Part shown: in pieces, positions 15,004-23,778 of the stretch
Layout: each line of letters opens with the position of its first letter
Numbering within the stretch: the stretch's first letter is position 1
Source: F23-B02 sp963629425
Lineage (GTDB): Bacteria > Bacillota > Clostridia > Oscillospirales > Oscillospiraceae
Assembly (NCBI GenBank): GCA_963629425.1
Contig: CAVGIU010000002.1
Coordinates: 1 to 64,000, forward strand
Reading direction: 5' to 3'
Length of the DNA stretch: 64,000 bases
Translations under genes and position numbers: made by a program
The notes under the pieces: generated by a model
Told to the model about the DNA's origin: nothing
Database searches by the model: none
What the model saw: the letters and a program-made list of their open reading frames with translations, nothing else

Positions 15004-15423
15004 ATGAATGCAGTTATTAAGATAACCGGCGTTCAGGGCTTTATGCAGCCGGACGCCGAGACGATCGAGTTTATTACCGACGGCATTTACTGCCGCACCG
15101 AGAACGGATATCAGATATACTACCGCGAAAGCGAACTCACGGGTCTTGAGGGAACTTGCACGACCGTAGACATCACGCCCGACGCGATAACCGTCGAGCG
15201 TAAGGGCATGCTCAACACGAAAATGGTCTTCCGCGAGGGCGAAAAGGACAGATTCCTTTACGATACGCGCTTCGGCGCGGCGACGCTCGGCGTGGAAACG
15301 CGCAAGGTCAGGGCAAGCTTTGACGATCTTGGCGGAGATCTGAGCATCGACTACGTTGTCAACATGGAGCACACCGTCGCAAGCAGAAATATACTGAATA
15401 TGAGCGTCAAGCTCAGAAGCTGA
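15004..15423 (+). CDS. DUF1934 family beta-barrel protein (YwiB-like)
   Basis: Encodes 139 residues from ATG 15004, 10 nt after the murI stop. The sequence is rich in short beta strands: VIKITGVQGF, DGIYCRTENGYQIYYRESEL, KGMLNTKMVFREGEKDRFLYDTRFG, ending SIDYVVNMEHTVASRNILNMSVKLR, the DUF1934 pattern. Its placement directly upstream of argS is a conserved arrangement in Firmicutes (ywiB-argS in Bacillus). Biochemical role unknown. An upstream extension of the frame into murI has no suitable start. Confidence 0.82.
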   Translation: MNAVIKITGVQGFMQPDAETIEFITDGIYCRTENGYQIYYRESELTGLEGTCTTVDITPDAITVERKGMLNTKMVFREGEKDRFLYDTRFGAATLGVETRKVRASFDDLGGDLSIDYVVNMEHTVASRNILNMSVKLRS

Positions 15424-15436
15424 GAGGATAAATGAT

Positions 15437-17182
15437 ATGGCAAATATGATACAGAAGGCAAAACAGCAGGTCGCGGAGCTCGTGAACGCGGCATATCTCG
15501 CAGCCGCCGAAAAGGGCGAGCTGCCCGCGGAAATTACGCTCGGCGGCAGCGTCGAGATACCCAAGGATACCGCAAACGGCGACTATGCGGCAAACTACGC
15601 CATGGCAAGCGCAAAGCTCATGCGCATGCCGCCGCGCAAGGTGGCCGAGACCCTCGTCGCCAACATGGCGCTCGACGGCAGCTGGTTTGAAAGCGTTGAC
15701 GTTGCAGGCCCCGGCTTTATGAACTTCCGCATGGGCGGCAAGTGGTACTCCGACGTTCTCAAAAACGTCGCCGAGGAGGGTGACAGCTTCTGCAACTGCA
15801 ATATCGGCGAGGGCAAAAAGCTCATGGTCGAGTTCGTCTCCGCAAACCCCACCGGCCCCATGCACATGGGCAACGCCCGCGGCGGCGTGCTGGGCGACGC
15901 GCTGGCCTCCGTGCTCTCCCGCGCGGGCTACGACGTCTGGCGCGAGTTCTACGTTAACGATGCCGGCAATCAGATTGAAAAATTCGCGGGCAGCATTGAG
16001 GCTCGCAGCATCCAGCTTTTAAAAGGCGAGGACGCCGTCGAGTTCCCCGAGGACGGCTACCACGGCGATGATATAAAGGAGCTGGCCAAGCTCTTCTGCG
16101 AAAAGTACGGCGACAGCTGGCTCGAGCTTCCCACCGCCGAGCGCCACAAGATGATGGCCGAGTTCGGCCTGTCGGTGAATCTGCCGAAGATGAAGCGCGA
16201 TCTTGCGCGCTACGGCATCGAATACGATCAGTGGTTCCTCGAGTCGAGCCTGCATGAAAGCGGCTATGTCGCCGACTCCGTGCAGAAGCTCACCGAGGCC
16301 GGCTACACCTATGAAAAGGACGGCGCACTGTGGCTGCACACCTCGAAGATACTTTCGGACAAGCTCCTTGCAGCGGGCAAAAAGCCCGAAGATATCGAAA
16401 AGCTCGAGCTCAAGGACGATGTCCTGCGCCGCGCAAACGGCTTCTACACCTATTTTGCTGCCGATATCGCCTACCACCGCAACAAATTCGAGCAGCGCGG
16501 CTTTGACAAGGTCATAAACGTCTGGGGCGCGGATCACCACGGCCACGTCGCCCGTCTCAAGGGCGCGATGGACGCGCTCGGTCTCGACGGCGAGCACAGG
16601 CTCGATATAGTGCTCATGCAGCTTGTCAAGCTCACGCGCGGCGGCGAGGTAGTTCGCATGTCAAAGCGCACCGGCAAGGCGATATCGCTCTCCGACCTTC
16701 TTGATGAGATCCCCGTTGACGCTGCGCGCTATTTCTTCAACTCCCGTCCCGAGTCGCCCGTCGAGTTTGACCTCGACCTTGCCGTTCGTCAGGACAGCGA
16801 AAACCCCGTTTACTACGTTCAGTACGCCCACGCGAGGATCTGCACCATGATCTCGGCGCTCAAGGCCGAGGGTCACGATGTGCCCGATATAAACAGCGTC
16901 GATCTGTCGCTTCTCACGACCGAGCAGGAGCTTGAGCTCATAAAGCAGATCGCCCTGCTGCCCGAGGAGATCCGCCTCGCAGCGCGCGACTATGACCCCA
17001 GCCGCATAAACAAGTACGTCACGGAGCTCGCCGCCCGCTTCCACAGGTTCTACACAGCCTGCCGCATCAAGGGCGCGGAGGAGGGCGTGCTCAACGCGCG
17101 TCTGTGCCTTGCCGACACCGTCCGCAAGGTCATCGCCCTGTCCCTGTCCGTGATCGGCGTCTCCGCCCCCTCCAAAATGTGA
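15437..17182 (+). CDS. argS: Arginyl-tRNA synthetase
   Basis: Encodes 581 residues, typical for bacterial ArgRS. It charges tRNA-Arg in the cytoplasm. The class I HIGH motif is HMGN in SANPTGPMHMGNARGG (about residues 133-148), and the KMSK-like motif is VRMSKRTGKAISL around 410. An N-terminal tRNA-binding (Arg_tRNA_synt_N) domain precedes the catalytic core, and a DALR anticodon-binding domain with YVQYAHARICTMI starts near 455. It follows DUF1934 by 13 nt and ends the murI operon, with a terminator at 17315-17341. Confidence 0.97.
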   Translation: MANMIQKAKQQVAELVNAAYLAAAEKGELPAEITLGGSVEIPKDTANGDYAANYAMASAKLMRMPPRKVAETLVANMALDGSWFESVDVAGPGFMNFRMGGKWYSDVLKNVAEEGDSFCNCNIGEGKKLMVEFVSANPTGPMHMGNARGGVLGDALASVLSRAGYDVWREFYVNDAGNQIEKFAGSIEARSIQLLKGEDAVEFPEDGYHGDDIKELAKLFCEKYGDSWLELPTAERHKMMAEFGLSVNLPKMKRDLARYGIEYDQWFLESSLHESGYVADSVQKLTEAGYTYEKDGALWLHTSKILSDKLLAAGKKPEDIEKLELKDDVLRRANGFYTYFAADIAYHRNKFEQRGFDKVINVWGADHHGHVARLKGAMDALGLDGEHRLDIVLMQLVKLTRGGEVVRMSKRTGKAISLSDLLDEIPVDAARYFFNSRPESPVEFDLDLAVRQDSENPVYYVQYAHARICTMISALKAEGHDVPDINSVDLSLLTTEQELELIKQIALLPEEIRLAARDYDPSRINKYVTELAARFHRFYTACRIKGAEEGVLNARLCLADTVRKVIALSLSVIGVSAPSKM

Positions 17183-17212
17183 TTTTTCAGAGGCGCACGG
17201 ACGCATCTACGG

Positions 17213-17259
17213 ATACGGTGATTGCGGTTGCCCGGTGTCGAAGCTGCCGACGAAACTGT
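17213..17259 (+). repeat. Intergenic repeat block shared with 55460-55506
   Basis: The 28-base block at 17213-17240 matches the minus strand of 55479-55506 in 27 of 28 positions, and similarity continues more weakly for about 20 bases (CTGCCGACGAAACTGTG against CTGCTGACAAAACCATG). Both copies follow the 3' end of a gene. The rest of the argS-typA gap (17260-17486) holds a terminator and a promoter but no gene. Confidence 0.65.
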
Positions 17260-17314
17260 GCTTGCATCGCCCTACGGCGTTGCGGTCTTGGTCGGAACTT
17301 AAATCTATATGTAG

Positions 17315-17341
17315 GGGCGGGCATTGCCCGCCCGTTTTTTT
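17315..17341 (+). terminator. Intrinsic terminator after argS
   Basis: GGGCGGGC (17315-17322), loop ATT, GCCCGCCC (17326-17333), then G and seven T. Strong rho-independent terminator. Confidence 0.85.
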
Positions 17342-17418
17342 ACGGTTTCCACCGTACTCTGCGGTCGGGCAAGCGCAAAAAACGTATCAATACAGCCCCA
17401 ATTCGCCTCCAAAAAGTC

Positions 17419-17447
17419 TTGTAATTTGGGGGTTGTGGTGCTAAAAT
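17419..17447 (+). promoter_or_regulatory. Likely SigA promoter of typA
   Basis: TTGTAA (17419-17424), 17 bp, TAAAAT (17442-17447), 40 nt before the typA start. Confidence 0.55.
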
Positions 17448-17486
17448 ATATTTTTGTGTTGAATTTTGATTAGGAGTTGAGTTTAA

Positions 17487-19307
17487 ATGCAGAAACTCAG
17501 AAATGTTGCGATCATCGCGCACGTTGACCACGGCAAGACCACGCTTGTCGACGAGATGCTCAAGCAGAGCGGCGTTTACCGCGAAAATCAGGAGATAGTT
17601 GAGCGAGTCATGGACTCCAACGACCTTGAGCGCGAGCGCGGAATCACCATCATGGCGAAGAATACCGCCGTGCAGTACGGCGATACGAAAATAAACATCG
17701 TCGACACCCCGGGACACGCCGATTTCGGCGGCGAGGTCGAGCGTATACTCAAGATGGTCAACGGCGTTATCCTGCTTGTTGACGCGGCCGAGGGGCCTAT
17801 GCCGCAGACGAGATTCGTCCTGTCGCGCGCGCTTGAGCTCGGCCACAGGGTCATAGTTGTCGTCAATAAGATCGACCGCCCCGACCAGCGCATCCATGAG
17901 GTCATCGACGAGGTGCTCGAGCTTCTTATGGATCTCGACGCGACCGACGAGCAGCTCGATTCCCCGATGCTGTTCTGCTCCGGCCGCCAGGGTACGGCGA
18001 GCTACTCGCCCGAGGTTCCGGGCACGGATCTCAAGCCTCTGTTCGATACCATATTGGAGTACATCCCCGAGCCCGAGCAGGATGTCGACAGCCCGTTCCA
18101 GATGCTCGTTTCCAGCGTAGACTATAACGAGTACGTCGGCCGCATTGCCATCGGCCGTATCGAGCGCGGCGTCATAAAGCAGAATCAGGAGATCGAGGTT
18201 TGCAACTATCACGCGCCGGACGCTGCCCCCATGAAGGCAAAGGCCGTGTCGCTGTACGAGTTTGACGGCCTGAACAAGGTTCCCGTGACCGAGGCAACAG
18301 CGGGTAATATCATAGCAATGAGCGGCATCGGCGACATTACCATCGGCGATACTATCTGCGCGAAGGGCTTTGCCGAGCCTCTGCCCTTTGTCAAGATCTC
18401 CGCTCCCACGCTGGAGATGACCTTCTCGGTAAACGACAGCCCCTTTGCCGGCCGCGAGGGCAAATTCGTCACCTCGCGCCAGATCCGCGACAGACTTATC
18501 CGCGAGACGCTTAAGGACGTGTCGCTGCGTGTCACCGACGTTGACGGCGCGACAGATTCCTTTAACGTTGCAGGCCGCGGCGAAATGAGCCTGAGTATAC
18601 TTATCGAGACCATGCGCCGCGAGGGCTATGAGTTCCAGGTCTCGCCTCCGCGCGTGCTGTATAAGGAGATAGACGGCGCGACTTGCGAGCCTATCGAGCG
18701 TGTCGTTATCGATGTTCCGTCCGACTACATGGGCGCTGTTATGGAAAAGCTCGGCGCGCGTAAGGGCGAGTTCGTCGAGATGACCCCCGTCGGCAACCGC
18801 GTAAAGCTGAGCTATCTTGTTCCGTCGCGCGGCCTGTTCGGCTATCGCAACGAATTTTTGACCGACACCAAGGGCGAGGGCATTATGGCCTCCGTTTTTG
18901 AAAAGTACGAGCCGTATAAGGGCGATATCGCACGCCGCAACACGGGCTCGCTCATCGCATTCGAGACCGGCGAGGCCGTCGCATACGGCATTTGGAACGC
19001 GCAGGAGCGCGGTGCGATGTTCATCACCCCCGGCACGAAGGTATATGCCGGCATGATCGTCGGCGTCTGCCCGAAGTCGGATGATGTCGCCGTAAACGTC
19101 TGCCGCACGAAACATCTGACCAATACCCGCGCCTCCGGCTCGGACGAGGCTCTGCGCCTCATCCCGCCCAGACAGATGAGCCTTGAGCAGTGCCTTGAGT
19201 TTTTGGCCGATGACGAGCTTCTTGAGGTCACCCCCAAAAGTCTGCGCCTGCGCAAGAGCATCCTCGACCACGGCTTGAGAATGAAGACCGTAATGCGCAA
19301 CAGATAA
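17487..19307 (+). CDS. typA: Translational GTPase TypA/BipA
   Basis: Encodes 606 residues, the usual TypA length. TypA binds the ribosome in the EF-G site and helps large-subunit assembly and stress adaptation. The GTPase motifs are clear: P-loop AHVDHGKTTL (residues 11-20), switch II DTPGHADFGGE, and NKIDRPDQR. The C-terminal half ends in the TypA-specific region with HLTNTRASGSDEALRLIPP and SLEQCLEFLADDELLEVTP. TAGGAG lies upstream of the ATG. It is a single-gene unit; instead of a simple terminator it is followed 2 nt later by a large palindromic repeat. Confidence 0.97.
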   Translation: MQKLRNVAIIAHVDHGKTTLVDEMLKQSGVYRENQEIVERVMDSNDLERERGITIMAKNTAVQYGDTKINIVDTPGHADFGGEVERILKMVNGVILLVDAAEGPMPQTRFVLSRALELGHRVIVVVNKIDRPDQRIHEVIDEVLELLMDLDATDEQLDSPMLFCSGRQGTASYSPEVPGTDLKPLFDTILEYIPEPEQDVDSPFQMLVSSVDYNEYVGRIAIGRIERGVIKQNQEIEVCNYHAPDAAPMKAKAVSLYEFDGLNKVPVTEATAGNIIAMSGIGDITIGDTICAKGFAEPLPFVKISAPTLEMTFSVNDSPFAGREGKFVTSRQIRDRLIRETLKDVSLRVTDVDGATDSFNVAGRGEMSLSILIETMRREGYEFQVSPPRVLYKEIDGATCEPIERVVIDVPSDYMGAVMEKLGARKGEFVEMTPVGNRVKLSYLVPSRGLFGYRNEFLTDTKGEGIMASVFEKYEPYKGDIARRNTGSLIAFETGEAVAYGIWNAQERGAMFITPGTKVYAGMIVGVCPKSDDVAVNVCRTKHLTNTRASGSDEALRLIPPRQMSLEQCLEFLADDELLEVTPKSLRLRKSILDHGLRMKTVMRNR

Positions 19308-19309
19308 GA

Positions 19310-19613
19310 AAAAGCTCCCAAAGGCCGGCTGAGACAAGAAAACATACGGTTTTGAAGCGATCTTTTCCGCATCTGCTGCGTCTGAGACCTTGAGAATACG
19401 TCAGTATGCTCTGCGGCCTCATCCTTGCAGAAACAAAAAATCTCAGCTTCAAAACTGCGAGCACCCGAAAAGACGGAGCATGTGCGAGGTCAAGGCGCGG
19501 CGGTGAAGGCATACTTTGCGTATATCAAGCCGCCGCAACGATGACATTCGTGCATACTCCGCCTTTTTCGGACGTGTGTTTTCTTATCTCAACCGGCCTA
19601 ATGGAGAGCTTTT
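19310..19613. repeat. Nested-palindrome repeat, copy 1 (full length)
   Basis: The typA-gtrA gap is a repeat of about 300 bp. Outer inverted ends: 19310-19348 pairs with 19573-19613 (AAAAGCTC, GGCCGG, TGAGA and AAGAAAACA blocks). Two arms lie inside. Arm 1 (19349-19455) is closed by GTTTTGAAGC/GCTTCAAAAC and ends in the hairpin GAGAATAC-GTCA-GTATGCTC. Arm 2 (about 19463-19572) is closed by CCGAAAAG/CTTTTTCGG with inner GCGGCGG/CCGCCGC. The same element occurs inverted at 39546-39850 and in short form at 23779-23938. No coding potential is evident. Confidence 0.85.
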
Positions 19614-19623
19614 GTGCTATAAT
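19614..19623 (+). promoter_or_regulatory. Possible extended -10 promoter of gtrA
   Basis: TGTGCTATAAT contains an extended -10 (TGCTATAAT, 19615-19623) just outside the repeat end, 40 nt before the gtrA start. No good -35 box. Confidence 0.35.
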
Positions 19624-19662
19624 CATTAACACTTAATCAAAGCGGCGCAAGGACATGGACCT

Positions 19663-20082
19663 ATGAAAGATCTGATAAAAAAATTTGCCGACAAAACGTT
19701 TTTGCGCTTTGTCCTGGTCGGCCTTATAAATACGGCAGTCGGAACGGCGATAATGTTCGTTTTTTATAACGTTTTCGGCATGAGCTATTGGCTCAGCAGC
19801 GCGTCGAACTATTTTTTCGGCAGCATACTGAGCTATTTTCTCAATAAATATTATACCTTCCGATATAAAAAGCGCGATTGGAAGGTCGTTGCGCGCTTTG
19901 TCGTGAACATCAGCGCCTGCTACCTGATAGCCTACGGTGCCGCAAAGCCGCTTATAAGGGCGCTCATGTCTGGCTTTGGGGTGACAGTGCAGGAAAACGT
20001 CGCAATGGTCTGCGGCATGGTGCTGTTCGTTGCGCTCAACTACATCGGCCAGCGCTTTTTCGCGTTCAAAAATGAAGAATAA
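19663..20082 (+). CDS. GtrA-like membrane protein
   Basis: Encodes 139 residues with four membrane helices. GtrA-family proteins are thought to flip or help flip polyprenyl-linked sugars for surface glycosylation. The opening FLRFVLVGLINTAVGTAIMF and the later YFLNKYYTFRYKKRDW and LNYIGQRFFAFKNEE are the classic GtrA blocks. It stands alone between a palindromic repeat and a strong terminator; no glycosyltransferase gene is adjacent. AAGGA lies about 13 nt before the ATG, a weak site. Confidence 0.85.
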   Translation: MKDLIKKFADKTFLRFVLVGLINTAVGTAIMFVFYNVFGMSYWLSSASNYFFGSILSYFLNKYYTFRYKKRDWKVVARFVVNISACYLIAYGAAKPLIRALMSGFGVTVQENVAMVCGMVLFVALNYIGQRFFAFKNEE

Positions 20083-20113
20083 AAAACCTGCGTTCCGCGG
20101 AACGCAGGTTTTT
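20083..20113. terminator. Bidirectional terminator between gtrA and the RluA-type gene
   Basis: A perfect palindrome: AAAACCTGCGTTCCG (20083-20097) pairs with its complement 20098-20112, with A and T runs on both sides. It serves both convergent genes. Confidence 0.9.
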
Positions 20114-20765
20114 ATTTCGGCATTATTGCCGTATCAAACGCTGTCCAAGGGAAATCCCTCGGCGGCTTTACTTTGAAGGTCATAAATCGGCCGGTCGAGG
20201 GGTTTGTGAACCCAATGCTGTATGACCACAGGGCGATATTGCAGCCCTCGTCGCGTCCGCCGTACTTCCTGTCGCCGACCAGTGGCATGCGTCGATGCGT
20301 AAACTGCGCGCGTATCTGATGCGTGCGGCCGGTGATGAGGCTTATCTCGACCATGCTCATCTCGCCGTTCGAGCCGAGCAGACGGTACTCGAGTACGGCC
20401 TCCTGCGAGCCACGGCAGGGCTTGTTCACGACGAAGGTCTTGCGCTGCTCCTTTGATCTGAGCAGAATATCCTCCATGTGCCCCTTGCGCTCCTGCGGAA
20501 CGCCGTGGACGACGGCAAGATATGTCTTTTTAAACTCGCCCATGCGTATCTGACGGCTGAGCTCCGAAGCGGTCTCCGGGTTCTGAGCAAAGACCATAAG
20601 ACCGGACACGACCTGATCGAGCCTGTGCACCGTGCGGATATCCGCGGTATCGTTTCCCAGTGCCTCACGCAGAAGTGAAGGCATACCGCCCGGCTCGTCG
20701 GTCGATATGACTCCGGCGGGCTTTATAGCGACTATTATGTTGTTATCATAATAAATAATGTCCAT
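20112..20765 (-). CDS. RluA-family pseudouridine synthase
   Basis: Encodes 217 residues, shorter than RluD because it lacks an S4 domain. It converts uridine to pseudouridine in rRNA or tRNA. The catalytic aspartate is Asp50 in TVHRLDQVVSGLMVFA; KPAGVISTD near the N-terminus and LITGRTHQIRAQFTH, GDRKYGG later are the other RluA motifs. Which RNA site it modifies cannot be told. It starts from an ATG at 20765 and is convergent with gtrA. Confidence 0.9.
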   Translation of the reverse strand: MDIIYYDNNIIVAIKPAGVISTDEPGGMPSLLREALGNDTADIRTVHRLDQVVSGLMVFAQNPETASELSRQIRMGEFKKTYLAVVHGVPQERKGHMEDILLRSKEQRKTFVVNKPCRGSQEAVLEYRLLGSNGEMSMVEISLITGRTHQIRAQFTHRRMPLVGDRKYGGRDEGCNIALWSYSIGFTNPSTGRFMTFKVKPPRDFPWTAFDTAIMPK

Positions 20766-20789
20766 GGCTATACTTTACCGCGTCTTGAG

Positions 20790-21536
20790 TCACTCGTCAA
20801 GATAGTATCTGCGCAGACCCTTTGTGTGCCGGCCGTATTCTATCGCCTGCTTCGGGCAGCGGCAGATGCAGGCCATGCAGTGGGTACAGCCTTCGCTCCA
20901 GACGGGCTTGCCGTTTTCAATGCGTATGCTTTTCGTCGGGCACAAAGCGGAGCACTTTCCGCAGCCGATGCACTCGTCCGTTGCGCGGAATTTCTTGCTA
21001 TTGACGAACACGGGATAAAAAGCGTCGTTTACGACCCCGCTGTATATTCTGTCTATGAGCTTTATCTGCGGCTTTACGAAGCTTTCGCCCTTTGCGATGC
21101 TATGCGCGAGGGTGTCTATCCTGCCGTTTGCGCGCACGATGATCTCGGCCTCTTCTTTGGGAGAGGGCGCCTTGAACATGACGATGTAGTTTTCCGGCAT
21201 CACGACCCCGGCGCAGCCCTTGAAGTTAAGACCCTTGCCGCGGCACCATTTTTCCGCGTAGCTCCCGGCGTTGCCGTTCTCGCTGCCGCAGGTCATGACA
21301 AAATAAATGTCGCGGGAACCGCGCAGCTCGGTCTTATTAAGCCGGTCTCGCACGATGCGCGGAACGCGCCATGCGTAGGTCGGGGTGACAATGACCCAGG
21401 GCTTTTGCGACTCGATGGGCGAGGTGTCCTCCTCGCGCAGACGCGAGAAGAGGTTCACCGCCTCGTCGCCGATATCAGCCGCTATTCTCCGCGCGGCGTA
21501 TGCGCTGTTTCCCGTTCCGGTGTAGTATAAGATCAT
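20790..21536 (-). CDS. EFR1-family flavodoxin-ferredoxin fusion protein
   Basis: Encodes 248 residues from ATG 21536, chosen because AGGAGG lies 8 nt upstream; a longer frame to 21593 lacks a site. The N-terminal flavodoxin-like domain opens MILYYTGTGNSAYAARRIA (FMN phosphate loop TGTGNS). The C-terminal third has two [4Fe-4S] ferredoxin motifs: CIGCGKCSALCPTKS and CTHCMACICRCPKQA. Such fusions move electrons between clusters and flavin in anaerobes; the partner is unknown. It lies 24 nt upstream of the RluA-type gene on the same strand and is probably co-transcribed. Confidence 0.88.
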   Translation of the reverse strand: MILYYTGTGNSAYAARRIAADIGDEAVNLFSRLREEDTSPIESQKPWVIVTPTYAWRVPRIVRDRLNKTELRGSRDIYFVMTCGSENGNAGSYAEKWCRGKGLNFKGCAGVVMPENYIVMFKAPSPKEEAEIIVRANGRIDTLAHSIAKGESFVKPQIKLIDRIYSGVVNDAFYPVFVNSKKFRATDECIGCGKCSALCPTKSIRIENGKPVWSEGCTHCMACICRCPKQAIEYGRHTKGLRRYYLDE

Positions 21537-21661
21537 ACTGCATCCTCCTTTTATCTTCAAATTAATTATACATATAAACCGCCGTGAGTTCAACGTAAAA
21601 TTGCCGCTTGATTTTCCGCGCCCGCGCGGCTAAAATAGCCGTATCATAGCGAGGTGATAGC

Positions 21662-23158
21662 ATGAACATAAAACGAAGCTGCGGCGTGCTTCTGCCGCTG
21701 TTCTCGCTGCCGTCGGAGCATGGGATAGGTACGCTCGGCAGGGCGGCATATGAGTTTATAGATTTTCTCACCGAGGCCGGACAGTCGTGGTGGCAGATAC
21801 TGCCCGTCGGCCCTGCAGGGAGCGGCGATTCGCCGTATCAGAGCTTTTCGAGCTTTGCCGGCAATGCGTATTTCATAGACCTCGACATGCTCGTCGAGGA
21901 CGGGCTGCTGACAAAGGCTGAGGTTTGCGTGATCGACCGGGGAAGCAGTGCCGAAAGCGTCGATTACGATGCGCTGAGGGAAGACCGCATGCCGCTGCTG
22001 CGCAGAGCAGCCCGGCGCGGACTTGCGCGAAAGGATGCGGAGTTTGAAGCGTTTTGCCGCGATAATGCGCGCTGGCTTTCGGATTTCGCGCTGTACATGT
22101 CGCTCAAGGAACATTTTAACGGTAGCGCGTGGTACGAATGGCCGGAGGATATCCGCCTGCACCGCATTGAAGCCGTGGAGAAATACTCCCGCGAGCTGCA
22201 CGAAGATGTAAAATTTTTCTCCTATGTGCAGTATCTTTTCTATCGCCAGTGGAGCGCTCTGCGCGCCTACGCGCGGGAAAAGGGCATAGGCATCATCGGC
22301 GACATGCCGATATATGTCGCGCTCGACTCGGCCGACGTGTGGGCAGAGCCGGAGTTTTTCCTGCTGGACGAGCAAAATGCCCCCGTCGAGGTCGCGGGCG
22401 TGCCGCCTGATTATTTCAGCGAAGACGGGCAGCTTTGGGGTAACCCCTTGTACGATTGGGACGCGATGCGGCGCGACGGATACGGTTGGTGGATACGCCG
22501 CGTTGACGGTGCTTCGAGGCTGTATGACGCGCTGCGCATCGATCATTTCCGCGCCTTTGAGAGCTATTGGGCTGTGCCGCGCGGCGCTGAGAGCGCAAAG
22601 CCGGGACAGTGGCGGCCCGGACCGGGCATGGATCTTGTCGGCAGGCTCACCGCGTGGTTTAATAACGTTCTGTTCATCGCTGAGGATCTCGGCGTGCTCA
22701 CGCCCGAGGTGCACAGGCTGCTGGCCGAGAGCGGGCTGCCCGGCATGAAGGTTCTCGAATTCGCATTCGATCCGGCAAGCCTGAGCGATTATCTGCCGCA
22801 CGGGTACAGCGAAAATTGCATCTGCTACGCAGGAACGCACGACAATAACACCCTGCGAGGCTGGATTGACGAGGAAAAACCCGAGACGATCGCCTTCGCG
22901 CGAGAGTATCTCGGTATAGATGGTGACGCAGACCTCGCCGACGCAGTGCTGCGCGCCGGTATGCGCTCAAAAGCGGAGCTTTTCATCGCGCAGATGCAGG
23001 ATCTTCTCGGCCTCGGCGCAAGCGCACGAATGAACACACCCGGCACTGTCGGCGGAAACTGGGCATGGCGCATGACGCCCGGCAGTGCGACGAAGGCTCT
23101 TGCCGGTAAAATGCGCCGCATGGCATATATCTACGGAAGAAGCGACAAAAATGAATGA
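21662..23158 (+). CDS. malQ: 4-alpha-glucanotransferase (GH77)
   Basis: Encodes 498 residues, typical for GH77 amylomaltase. It transfers maltooligosaccharide units in glycogen and maltodextrin use in the cytoplasm. The opening GVLLPLFSLPSEHGIGTLG and WWQILPVGP are standard. The catalytic residues are Asp294 (RIDHFR), Glu341 (IAEDLGV) and Asp394 (GTHDNNTLRGW). GAGGTGATAG precedes the ATG. It overlaps the next gene by 8 nt. No other glycogen gene is nearby. Confidence 0.95.
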   Translation: MNIKRSCGVLLPLFSLPSEHGIGTLGRAAYEFIDFLTEAGQSWWQILPVGPAGSGDSPYQSFSSFAGNAYFIDLDMLVEDGLLTKAEVCVIDRGSSAESVDYDALREDRMPLLRRAARRGLARKDAEFEAFCRDNARWLSDFALYMSLKEHFNGSAWYEWPEDIRLHRIEAVEKYSRELHEDVKFFSYVQYLFYRQWSALRAYAREKGIGIIGDMPIYVALDSADVWAEPEFFLLDEQNAPVEVAGVPPDYFSEDGQLWGNPLYDWDAMRRDGYGWWIRRVDGASRLYDALRIDHFRAFESYWAVPRGAESAKPGQWRPGPGMDLVGRLTAWFNNVLFIAEDLGVLTPEVHRLLAESGLPGMKVLEFAFDPASLSDYLPHGYSENCICYAGTHDNNTLRGWIDEEKPETIAFAREYLGIDGDADLADAVLRAGMRSKAELFIAQMQDLLGLGASARMNTPGTVGGNWAWRMTPGSATKALAGKMRRMAYIYGRSDKNE

Positions 23159-23750
23159 TATAAAGCTGCGCGTTGCGCGCCCCTCGGACGCGGCCGAGCT
23201 TTTGGAGCTCTACGCGCCCTATGTCGAGGACACAGCCATAAGCTTCGAGACCGTCGTTCCGAGCCTTGATGAGTTTACCGGGCGCATGGTTCACAAGCTC
23301 CCGTATTATCCGTACATTGTCGCGGAAAAGGACGGCGAGCTTCTGGGCTATGCCTATTTAAGCCCCTTTGTCGGCCGCGCAGCCTACGACCGGGCGGCGG
23401 AGACGACAATATATCTGCGCCTTGACTGCCGTCATATCGGCATCGGAAAAATGCTGTACACAGCACTGGAGAACATCGCCCGAGCCCAGGGCATAATAAA
23501 TCTCGAGGCCTGCATCGGCTGGACGGACACGCCCGACGAGCATCTTACCAATAACAGCGCCGAGTATCACGAGCACCTCGGCTACCGCATGGTCGGCAGG
23601 TTTTATAAGTGCGGCTATAAATTCGGAACATGGTACGACATGGTGTGGATGGAAAAGCTCCTCGGCGAGCATCCCGACACGCCGGGCGATGTAATCCCGT
23701 TTTCCGAGCTCAGCGCCGAAACACTCAAAAATGCCGGTATAGAGGTATGA
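23151..23750 (+). CDS. GNAT N-acetyltransferase (phosphinothricin acetyltransferase-like)
   Basis: Encodes 199 residues from ATG 23151, which overlaps the malQ stop by 8 nt; GGAAG precedes it. The sequence follows the Pat/YncA-type GNAT family: LRVARPSDAAELLELYAPYVEDTAISFE, then YLSPFVGRAAYDRAAETTIYLRLDCRHIGIGKMLYTAL with the acetyl-CoA loop (R-x-x-G-I-G), and LGYRMVGRFYKCGYKFGTWYDMVWMEK. It likely N-acetylates an amino-acid-like compound. A terminator starts at its stop codon. Confidence 0.9.
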   Translation: MNDIKLRVARPSDAAELLELYAPYVEDTAISFETVVPSLDEFTGRMVHKLPYYPYIVAEKDGELLGYAYLSPFVGRAAYDRAAETTIYLRLDCRHIGIGKMLYTALENIARAQGIINLEACIGWTDTPDEHLTNNSAEYHEHLGYRMVGRFYKCGYKFGTWYDMVWMEKLLGEHPDTPGDVIPFSELSAETLKNAGIEV

Positions 23751-23776
23751 AAAAAGCACCCATGGGGTGCTTTTTT
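23751..23776. terminator. Terminator after the GNAT gene
   Basis: AAAAAGCACCC pairs with GGGTGCTTTTTT across the centre at 23762-23764; stem about 12 bp with T-run. It is the fourth GCACCC-type terminator in the window. Confidence 0.85.
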
Positions 23777-23778
23777 CG

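Noticed and set aside
17340..19337. Long antisense open frame opposite typA
   Set aside because: It is the shadow of a GC-rich coding gene with strong third-position bias; no RBS and no recognisable protein.
19349..19572. Transposase or other gene inside the palindromic repeats
   Set aside because: All frames are short and follow the stems; nothing resembles a transposase. The element could at most be moved in trans.
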